Assembly (NCBI GenBank): GCA_035531775.1
Contig: DATKSG010000043.1
Location: forward strand, 1-7,168
Reading direction: 5' to 3'
DNA: 7,168 nt
Origin: DATKSG01 sp035531775
GTDB taxonomy: Bacteria; Actinomycetota; Acidimicrobiia; Acidimicrobiales; UBA8190
A program made the position numbers and the translations under genes. Numbering within the stretch: position 1 is the stretch's first letter; every line of letters starts with the position of its first letter. The notes below the pieces were generated by a model that had not been told where the DNA came from, did no database searches, and saw only the letters and a program-made list of their open reading frames with translations. Below, in pieces: positions 1 to 5,248 of the stretch.

Positions 1-1547
1 AAGGTGGCGCTCCGCCCGGGCGACCAAACCGGGCGCTCGAGCAGGGTGACGGGGGGCATCCGCCACGTCTCGCGTCGCTCGACCTGCACCTCCACCGGGC
101 GGCGAACCAAAGCCCGCGCATAGAGCACCCCGGCCCCCCCCAGGATGACGGCCAGAGCGGCGCCCAAGATCTCCACCAGCGACGTCACGTCGATGTGAGG
201 GAACACCGTCGTGGTCATGAGAATGAGCGACAACACGATAAGCACCGACACGATGAAGGTGGAGAGGGCGTTGAGCCAGGGCTTGTTGACCCAGGGTCCG
301 AGCACGGCCCGGTCGTTGCACAGCAGCAGCAGGAACACGGTGGCGCTGGGCAGCAGGATACCGGCCAGCGCCTGCACGGCGGTGGTGATCAGTCCCAGTG
401 GAGCGCCGGGGATGAGGACGATGCCTGCCGCACAACCCACGAGGGCGGAGAACGACACATAAAAGAACTTGGCGTCTCGCATCCGGCGGTGCAGCGAGTG
501 CCGGACGCCGAACATGTCGCCGAAGGCGTACGAGGTTGACAGCGTCACCGACGCAGCCCCGATGATCGAGGCGTTCAACAGCACGAGCGAGAACAGAGTG
601 CCGGTGGCGTGACCCAGTCGGCGCTCAAGGCCGTGGGCCACATCGCCGGCATTGGTGAAGTGGCCGAAGAAGGACGTGCCGTCGAAGGCGAAGGCAGCGG
701 TGATCACGAGCAGGCTGGCGGCGATCACGGTGATGACCGACCCGAGGACGGTGTCGACCCGTTCGTAGTTGATCCACCGCGGCGTGATGCGCTTGTCGAC
801 GATGTTCGACTGCTGGAAGAACAGCTGCCACGGTGCCACCGTGGTGCCGACGACGGCGATGACCAGGAGGACCGAGGTCGAGTTGAAGCCGCCGCGGATG
901 CCGGGCACTACGAAGTGGGTGAAGACCGGAGCCGCCTTGGGGTGGGCGAAGACAGCCAAGGGGATGGCCAGGAAATTGGCCACGATGAAGACGAACATAA
1001 AGCGTTCCCAACGCCGGAAGCTGCCGCTGGCCGTCATGGCCACCAGTCCTATGGCGGCCAAGGGCACGGAGATGTACTGCGACACCCCGAAGTACCCGAG
1101 GGCCAGGCTCACGCCGATGAACTCGGTGACGATGGTGAGGAAGTTCAAGACGAAGAGGTCGGTCACCGAGAACGAGCCCCAGAACCGGCCGAAGCGCTCG
1201 TTGATGAGCTTGGCGTGGCCGACGCCGGTAACCGCCCCCAGCCGGACCACCATCTCCTGGTTGACCACCAGCACCGGGATGAGCAGGGGCAGTGTCCACA
1301 GCAGGCTCAGGCCGTAGTTCTGCCCGGCTTGCGCGTAGGTGGCCACCCCACCGGCGTCGTTGTCGCCCACCATGACGATGAGCCCGGGCCCGATGATGGC
1401 CAGCAGTGTGATGAGCCGTGCCCGCCACGAGCGCCGACTGGCCAAGTCGTGCTGACCGATCCGTCCGAAAGCGCCCTCGATGTCACCGAGGTGTGCTTCA
1501 TCGAGCACCGCGCTGGTCTTCTCGGTGTCGAAGGCCTCTTCGGCCAT
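1..1547 (-). CDS. Nramp (SLC11) family divalent metal transporter, NRMT-like, C-terminus cut by window edge
   Basis: Integral membrane transporter expected to import divalent cations across the cytoplasmic membrane. The frame is open for 515 codons from ATG 1547 to the window edge, so the protein is partial at the C-terminus. The N-terminal 45 residues are hydrophilic and many hydrophobic helices follow. TM1 reads GPGLIVMVGDNDAGGVATY (residues 53-71), which aligns with the Nramp DPGN loop: Asp64 is kept, Pro becomes Ala65 and Asn becomes Gly67. TM3 carries TEFIG (141-145). TM6 reads GTTVAPWQLFF (234-244), where the usual Met-Pro-His becomes Ala238-Pro239-Trp240. Loss of the TM1 Asn and TM6 Met recalls Nramp-related Mg2+ transporters rather than MntH; this comparison is from memory. 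The start is supported by GGAGGT seven bases upstream. It lies 225 bp downstream of the MgtE-like sensor gene on the same strand. Family call strong; Mg2+ as substrate is inference. Confidence 0.9.
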   Translation of the reverse strand, partial: MAEEAFDTEKTSAVLDEAHLGDIEGAFGRIGQHDLASRRSWRARLITLLAIIGPGLIVMVGDNDAGGVATYAQAGQNYGLSLLWTLPLLIPVLVVNQEMVVRLGAVTGVGHAKLINERFGRFWGSFSVTDLFVLNFLTIVTEFIGVSLALGYFGVSQYISVPLAAIGLVAMTASGSFRRWERFMFVFIVANFLAIPLAVFAHPKAAPVFTHFVVPGIRGGFNSTSVLLVIAVVGTTVAPWQLFFQQSNIVDKRITPRWINYERVDTVLGSVITVIAASLLVITAAFAFDGTSFFGHFTNAGDVAHGLERRLGHATGTLFSLVLLNASIIGAASVTLSTSYAFGDMFGVRHSLHRRMRDAKFFYVSFSALVGCAAGIVLIPGAPLGLITTAVQALAGILLPSATVFLLLLCNDRAVLGPWVNKPWLNALSTFIVSVLIVLSLILMTTTVFPHIDVTSLVEILGAALAVILGGAGVLYARALVRRPVEVQVERRETWRMPPVTLLERPVWSPGRSAT

Positions 1548-1554
1548 GGCGGGG

Positions 1555-1561
1555 ACCTCCC
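1555..1561 (-). promoter_or_regulatory. Strong ribosome binding site of the Nramp gene
   Basis: On the minus strand this reads GGGAGGT, ending seven bases before ATG 1547. It is the best Shine-Dalgarno match in the window and fixes the Nramp start. Confidence 0.8.
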
Positions 1562-1568
1562 GACGGTG

Positions 1569-1613
1569 CCGGCAACGTGGGCGTGCATGGACGGCGCACA
1601 CGCCCGGTGCCGG
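1569..1613 (-). repeat. Two-part inverted repeat in the Nramp leader, possible regulatory hairpin
   Basis: The outer arms CCGGCA (1569-1574) and TGCCGG (1608-1613) are perfectly complementary. They enclose a second perfect 7-bp stem, GGGCGTG (1579-1585) and CACGCCC (1599-1605), with a 13-base loop and a small 4/2-base internal loop. In the Nramp mRNA it would end about seven bases before the Shine-Dalgarno, so it could influence translation or act as an attenuator. No U-tract follows. The pairing is seen directly; a regulatory role is inference, and chance pairing is common in DNA this GC-rich. Confidence 0.4.
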
Positions 1614-1738
1614 TCACCCCCGGTCAGGCCGGTGGTGTGGTCGGTACCTTTCGGCGTGCGCGCCTCGATGGTCGGGGTGACCAACCGTCAGCGTGCAGCG
1701 AAACTCCTTGATTTTGCGTTTGAGCCACTGTGATGGTC

Positions 1739-1763
1739 CCGAGCACGTGACGTGGGTGCTCGG
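1739..1763 (-). terminator. Hairpin just after the MgtE-like stop codon, possible U-less terminator
   Basis: CCGAGCAC (1739-1746) pairs perfectly with GTGCTCGG (1756-1763), giving an 8-bp stem with a 9-base loop, starting nine bases beyond the stop codon of the upstream sensor gene. No run of T follows on the minus strand, so it is not a classic intrinsic terminator. It could be a weak, U-less terminator, an mRNA-stabilising 3' stem, or a protein-binding palindrome. Confidence 0.35.
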
Positions 1764-1772
1764 TGGCGCATG

Positions 1773-3035
1773 CTACTCCTCCGGTTGCGCCATTCCGAAG
1801 TCGCGGCGCCAGCCGGTGGGCATGAGCAACTCGAGCACGTCGTCCACCGTCACCACGCCGATGACCTGGCCGTGGGTGTCGTCGAGCACGGGGGCCACGG
1901 TCATGTTGAAGTCCGACATCTTGCGCACCACGCCGTGGAGGTCCCAGTCGGCGTGCAGGTGGGGCGGATCTCGCCGGATCACGTCGGCCACCGGGGCCCC
2001 GGGAGCGCTCTGGACCAGGGCCACCACCGAGGTCGTCCCCGAGAAGCGGCCGTCGGCACCGGTGGCGAACACGGCCACCAGGGCCTCGGCCGGCGCCTTG
2101 CTGGATCGGACCTGCTCGAGGGCCTCGGACACGGGCACGTTCTCGGCCACGCACAGGAAGTCCGGGCTCATGAGCCCACCGGCCGTCTCGGGGTTGTAGC
2201 TGAGCAAGGCCCGCACCTTGCGCTGCTGGGGGGCCGGTAACGCCTCGAGCACCGGTAGCCGTCGCTCCTGGTCGAGCTCGGTGATGAGGTCGGCGGCGTC
2301 GTCGGGAGCCATGGTGGCCAGCAGCCGAGCGGCCTCGGCATCGGAGCGTGAGCGGATGAACTCCAGGCGGTGCTCGTCGTCGAGCTCCTCGAAGACATCG
2401 GCTTCGAGCTCGCGGTCCTGGCCCACCGCCTCGATGATCTCCTCGCCCTCCTCATGCGAAGCGGCCTCCACCAGGTCGGCGATCTGGGCCGGGTGCAGCT
2501 TGGCCAGCTTCCGGTACGGGATGCGGAGCCTGGCTGTGGGGACATGGGCCACGAAGGGCTCGATGGTGGCCCAGTCGACGAGGTTCCCGGTGGCGATCCG
2601 CCCCCGCCACGCCCGCGGCAGCAGGCGCCGCATGGCCACGCGGGGGCTGGTGTCGACGCCCACCACCTCCCAGCCTCCCTCCACATGGGCCAGCTCGATC
2701 TCGTTGGCCCGGATGAGGCGAGCGCCCTGGAGGTTGATGAAGTGGCGGGCCTGGAGGTCCTTGGTCAGCAGGAGCTCGCCCGGGCGCCGCTCGAAGCGCT
2801 GCAGGCTCAACTGGTCGCCCACCAGCTCGACCCGGCCGGCTTGGAGTTGGGCGATGCGCTCGATGGGCACGAACAACTCCCGGCGCCCGATGCGCACCAC
2901 CATGCCCGACAGGGGGGGGTGCGGGGCGTCTCCCAGGCGGACGATGACGTCGGCGACCCGCCCCAGGCGATCGCCCCCACGGTCCACGAGCGCGCTGGTG
3001 ACCACGCTGGAGAGGTGCAGGATCTCGATGGCCAT
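1773..3035 (-). CDS. PRC-barrel / MgtE_N / CBS-pair protein lacking the MgtE channel
   Basis: Predicted soluble cytoplasmic Mg2+-sensor-like protein of 420 residues. Residues 1-170 form two PRC-barrel-like beta-rich segments (about 10-75 and 95-135). Residues 175-280 are a helical MgtE_N superhelix, with LHPAQIADLVE at 180-190 and DDAADLITELD at 245-255. The MgtE hallmark SYNPETAGGLMS (279-290) leads into two CBS motifs (about 290-345 and 350-405), the second ending GVVTVDDVLELL. In canonical MgtE the CBS pair is followed by five membrane helices; here the chain stops at residue 420 with no hydrophobic segment. The frame stays open upstream to about 4511, antisense to the glycosyltransferase, but ATG 3035 is chosen because the conserved fold begins there and GAGGAG lies ten bases upstream. 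The Nramp gene follows on the same strand, so it may regulate that transporter in trans. Domain call strong; role inferred. Confidence 0.88.
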   Translation of the reverse strand: MAIEILHLSSVVTSALVDRGGDRLGRVADVIVRLGDAPHPPLSGMVVRIGRRELFVPIERIAQLQAGRVELVGDQLSLQRFERRPGELLLTKDLQARHFINLQGARLIRANEIELAHVEGGWEVVGVDTSPRVAMRRLLPRAWRGRIATGNLVDWATIEPFVAHVPTARLRIPYRKLAKLHPAQIADLVEAASHEEGEEIIEAVGQDRELEADVFEELDDEHRLEFIRSRSDAEAARLLATMAPDDAADLITELDQERRLPVLEALPAPQQRKVRALLSYNPETAGGLMSPDFLCVAENVPVSEALEQVRSSKAPAEALVAVFATGADGRFSGTTSVVALVQSAPGAPVADVIRRDPPHLHADWDLHGVVRKMSDFNMTVAPVLDDTHGQVIGVVTVDDVLELLMPTGWRRDFGMAQPEE

Positions 3036-3045
3036 GCGCTGGACG

Positions 3046-3051
3046 CTCCTC
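3046..3051 (-). promoter_or_regulatory. Ribosome binding site of the MgtE-like gene
   Basis: GAGGAG on the minus strand, ten bases before ATG 3035. It helps reject the much longer open frame running upstream over the divergent glycosyltransferase gene. Confidence 0.55.
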
Positions 3052-3145
3052 GAGCGACGGCGGGTGCCGCAGGCACAACCTACCGCCTCATCGGGCCCCG
3101 GAGGCGTTTGACCCCTGGGATCGTTCCGGGGGAGGCTGATCGGCC

Positions 3146-3178
3146 ATGGATATCGGCGACGAGGACCTTTGTGGTTAA
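3146..3178 (+). CDS. Possible 10-codon leader ORF overlapping the glycosyltransferase start
   Basis: ATG 3146 opens a frame encoding MDIGDEDLCG and stops at TAA 3176-3178. A GGGGGAGG stretch lies about ten bases upstream. Its stop falls five bases inside the downstream gene if that gene begins at GTG 3171, an arrangement that would allow translational coupling. A frame this short occurs easily by chance, so it is a candidate only. Confidence 0.2.
   Translation: MDIGDEDLCG
3161..3165 (+). promoter_or_regulatory. Ribosome binding site supporting the GTG start of the glycosyltransferase
   Basis: GAGGA ends five bases before GTG 3171. No in-frame ATG lies near the beginning of the conserved domain. 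The alternatives, TTG 3108 and GTG 3289, have poor spacing or would remove the proline-rich lead-in. Confidence 0.5.
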
Positions 3179-4541
3179 GGGCCCCCGCCAACGCGTGGCC
3201 GAGCTGCGCGCCTCGTGGGAGAGGAGCACCCGGATCGAGGTGCCGCCCCCGGTGCCCCCCGCACCTCCAGGACCGGGCGGGTTGAGAGTGGCCTACCTCG
3301 TCTACCGGGGCAACCCGCGCTGTGGCGGCCAGGGCGTGTACACCCGCCACTTGGCCCGCGAGCTGGTGGCCCTCGGCCACTCGGTGGATGTGCTGGCCGG
3401 CCAGCCCTGGCCCGTGCTCGACGACGGAGTGGGCTTCACGCCGGTGCCGGGGTTGGACTTGTATCGCGACCCCGACCCGTTCCGAGTGCCCCATCCCCGT
3501 GAGTTCCACTCCGGCATCGACCTGCTCGAGTTCGCCGTCATGTGCGGCGCCGGATTCCCCGAGCCGCGCACCTTCTCGTTGCGGGCCAGGCGGATCCTGG
3601 CTGAGCGCCGCCACTGCTACGACATCGTCCACGACAACCAGTGCCTCGGGTCGGGCCTGCTCGGCATGCTCGATGACGGGTGGCCGCTGCTCACCACCTT
3701 GCACCACCCAATCACCGTCGACCGAGAGCTGGCGCTGTCGCACGCCGAGAACGCCTATCGCCGGATGACCCAACGCCGTTGGTTCGGCTTCCTCGGCATG
3801 CAGAAGCGAGTCGCCTCCCGCCTGCCCCGGGTGGTCACGGTGTCGGAGTCCTCCAAGGGCGACATCTCGCGCCAGATGGGCGTGCCGCTCGACCGCATGA
3901 CAGTGGTGCCGGTGGGGGTGGACCACACCGTCTTCCGGCCCCGGCCCGAGCAGCGCCGCGTGCCAGGCCGGCTCATGGTGACCTCCTCGAGCGACGTGCC
4001 CATGAAGGGCCTGGTGCCCCTGCTCGAGGCGGTGGCCAAGCTGCGCACCGAGCGCTTCGTGGAACTGGTGGTCATCGGCCGGCCCACCGAGGGCGGTCGG
4101 GTGGCCCGCGCCATCGAGCGTCTCGGGCTCGCCTCGGCCGTGCGCTGCGTGACCGGCATCAGCGACGACGAGTTGGCTTGCCTCTATGCCGAGGCGGAGG
4201 TGGCCGTGGTGCCGTCGCTCTACGAAGGCTTCTCCCTGCCCGCCATAGAGGCCATGGCCTGCGGAGTGCCATTGGTGGCCACCACCGGCGGTGCCCTGCC
4301 CGAGGTGGTCGGTCGCCACGGGGAGACGGGGCTGCTCGTCACGCCCGACGACCCCGAGGCCCTGGCCGGGGCCATCGGGCAGGTGCTCGACGACCCGGCC
4401 CTGGCCGAACGGCTGGGGCGAGGCGGGCGCCACCGCGTGCTCGGCCGCTTCACGTGGGCGGCCACGGCCAAGGGAACGGCCGAGCAGTACCAGGTGGTGC
4501 TGGACGAGCACCGGCGGCGGGCTGGAGCCACGCCGTGCTGA
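3171..4541 (+). CDS. GT4-family glycosyltransferase (GT-B fold)
   Basis: Retaining, nucleotide-sugar-dependent glycosyltransferase of 456 residues from GTG 3171, first gene of a coupled three-gene operon. The N-terminal Rossmann domain starts at about residue 39 (LRVAYLVYRGNPRCGGQG). It carries the glycine-rich acceptor-side motif GGQGVYTRHLARELVALGH (52-70), as in GT4 enzymes. The C-terminal donor domain has DVPMKGLVPLLEA (275-287) and the EX7E motif, Glu352 and Glu360, in YEGFSLPAIEAMACGVPLVA (351-370). No signal peptide or membrane helix is visible, so it is probably cytoplasmic or peripheral at the membrane. Residues 1-38 are charged and then proline-rich (PPPVPPAPPGPG, 25-36), outside the catalytic fold. 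The stop overlaps the methyltransferase start by 7 bp. Donor and acceptor sugars cannot be told from sequence. Family call strong; exact start moderate. Confidence 0.9.
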   Translation: MVKGPRQRVAELRASWERSTRIEVPPPVPPAPPGPGGLRVAYLVYRGNPRCGGQGVYTRHLARELVALGHSVDVLAGQPWPVLDDGVGFTPVPGLDLYRDPDPFRVPHPREFHSGIDLLEFAVMCGAGFPEPRTFSLRARRILAERRHCYDIVHDNQCLGSGLLGMLDDGWPLLTTLHHPITVDRELALSHAENAYRRMTQRRWFGFLGMQKRVASRLPRVVTVSESSKGDISRQMGVPLDRMTVVPVGVDHTVFRPRPEQRRVPGRLMVTSSSDVPMKGLVPLLEAVAKLRTERFVELVVIGRPTEGGRVARAIERLGLASAVRCVTGISDDELACLYAEAEVAVVPSLYEGFSLPAIEAMACGVPLVATTGGALPEVVGRHGETGLLVTPDDPEALAGAIGQVLDDPALAERLGRGGRHRVLGRFTWAATAKGTAEQYQVVLDEHRRRAGATPC

Positions 4542-5248
4542 CCGTCGACTACGACCGCCTCGGGGTGGTGCGGGGAGAGCGCCTACTGGACTTGGGCTGC
4601 GGCGGAGGTCGCCATGCCTTCCAGGCCGTCCGGGTGGGGGCTCGGGTGGTGGCTCTCGACGCTCAGGCCGGGGAGGTGGCGCAGGTCCGCGCCACCATCG
4701 GCGCCATGCTCGACGCCGGCGAGGTACGCCCCGACGACGACGCCGGCGTGGTGCAGGGCAACGCCCTGCGCCTGCCCTTCGCCGACGGTTCCTTCGACCG
4801 GGTCATCGCCTCCGAGGTGCTCGAGCACATCCCCGAGGACGCCGAGGCCATGGTCGAGTTGGCTCGGGTGCTTCGCCCCGGGGGGACCATGGCGGTGACG
4901 GTGCCCCGGTTCGGGCCCGAGGCGGTGAACTGGGCCCTCTCCGACGACTACCACAACGTGCCCGGCGGTCACGTACGGATCTACCGCCGTTCCACCCTTC
5001 TCGAGCGGTTGCGGCGTGCCGGCCTGCGTCCCTTGGCCAGCCACCACGCCCATGCCCTGCACTCGCCGTACTGGTGGCTGCGGTGCTGGGTGGGCCCACG
5101 ACGCGAAGACCACCCGCTCGTGCGCGCCTACCATCGCCTGCTCGTGTGGGACATCACCCGGGCCCCGCGACTCACCCGGACAACTGAGCGGCTGCTCAAC
5201 CCCCTGCTCGGCAAGAGCCTGGTCGTCTACCTGGAGAAGCCGGCATGA
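4535..5248 (+). CDS. Class I SAM-dependent methyltransferase (Methyltransf_11-like)
   Basis: SAM-dependent methyltransferase of 237 residues, probably acting on the product of the coupled glycosyltransferase. Motif I is LLDLGCGGGRH (17-27), the acidic residue ending strand 2 is Asp42, and the post-I region is FDRVIASEVLEHI (87-99) followed by LRPGG (113-117). The C-terminal third (about 130-237) is distinctive: a conserved-looking HVRIYRR segment (146-152), a histidine cluster HHAHALH (170-176) beside the aromatic SPYWWL (177-182), and basic residues towards the end. This region probably forms the acceptor pocket. GTG 4535 is chosen because it overlaps the preceding stop by 7 bp and has GGAG seven bases upstream. 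The frame is open much further upstream, but that part lies out of frame inside the glycosyltransferase gene. The stop overlaps the next ATG as ATGA. Methyl acceptor (O, N or C, sugar or lipid) unknown. Confidence 0.88.
   Translation: MLTVDYDRLGVVRGERLLDLGCGGGRHAFQAVRVGARVVALDAQAGEVAQVRATIGAMLDAGEVRPDDDAGVVQGNALRLPFADGSFDRVIASEVLEHIPEDAEAMVELARVLRPGGTMAVTVPRFGPEAVNWALSDDYHNVPGGHVRIYRRSTLLERLRRAGLRPLASHHAHALHSPYWWLRCWVGPRREDHPLVRAYHRLLVWDITRAPRLTRTTERLLNPLLGKSLVVYLEKPA

Larger units (their letters stand above)
1548..1772 (-). other. 225-bp spacer between the MgtE-like gene and the Nramp gene
   Basis: This non-coding stretch follows the TAG stop of the sensor gene and precedes the Nramp start. 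It contains two inverted repeats (1569-1613 and 1739-1763), listed separately. A segment at about 1690-1735 is less GC-rich than its surroundings and could hold a promoter for Nramp, but I could not match a convincing -35/-10 pair. It does not match the yybP-ykoY or M-box riboswitches as I know them. It is long for an actinobacterial intra-operon gap, so separate control of Nramp is plausible. Confidence 0.6.
3036..3170. promoter_or_regulatory. Divergent intergenic region, MgtE-like gene versus glycosyltransferase operon
   Basis: Both transcripts should start in these 135 bases. On the minus strand TAGGTT (3082-3077) fits a TANNNT -10 box about 40 bases before the MgtE-like start, but no good -35 sits at the right distance. 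On the plus strand TTGACC (3108-3113) resembles a -35 box without a matching -10. A 6-bp inverted repeat (CGCCTC 3084-3089, GAGGCG 3101-3106) lies between them and could be an operator or a leader stem. The individual boxes are weak; the promoter role rests mainly on the divergent layout. Confidence 0.4.

Noticed and set aside
609..1733. Long plus-strand open frame of 374 codons antisense to the Nramp gene
   Set aside because: It is the high-GC shadow of the Nramp gene. Its translation is low-complexity, rich in Asp, Glu, Gly and His with no recognisable domain, whereas the opposite strand gives a continuous Nramp protein with family motifs and a strong Shine-Dalgarno.
1548..1772. yybP-ykoY (Mn2+) or M-box (Mg2+) riboswitch ahead of the Nramp gene
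   Set aside because: The spacer could in principle fit such an element, but I could not find the conserved cores of either class. Only simple nested stems are visible, so they are reported as unassigned hairpins.
3111..3135. Imperfect palindrome CCCCTGGGA / TTCCGGGG in the divergent region as an operator
   Set aside because: The arms need a bulge and a mismatch, and G/C-rich partial symmetry is expected by chance at this composition.
2370..3170. Upstream extension of the glycosyltransferase frame back to ATG 2370
   Set aside because: This stretch is antisense to the MgtE-like gene and reads as low-complexity sequence. The GT4 fold begins after residue 38 of the GTG 3171 form.
3036..4511. 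Upstream extension of the MgtE-like frame, giving a 912-residue protein
   Set aside because: The extension is antisense to the glycosyltransferase, has no domain content, and crosses the intergenic region. The conserved fold starts at ATG 3035 with its own Shine-Dalgarno.
3680..4534. Upstream extension of the first methyltransferase frame
   Set aside because: It lies out of frame inside the glycosyltransferase gene and is Ala/Arg/Gly-rich shadow sequence. The methyltransferase fold begins at about 4535, where a GTG with GGAG upstream overlaps the preceding stop.
3171..4541. Mn2+ supply by the neighbouring cation transporters to the glycosyltransferase
   Set aside because: GT4 enzymes have a GT-B fold and are generally metal-independent, unlike DXD-type GT-A enzymes, so adjacency does not support a metal-cofactor link for this protein.
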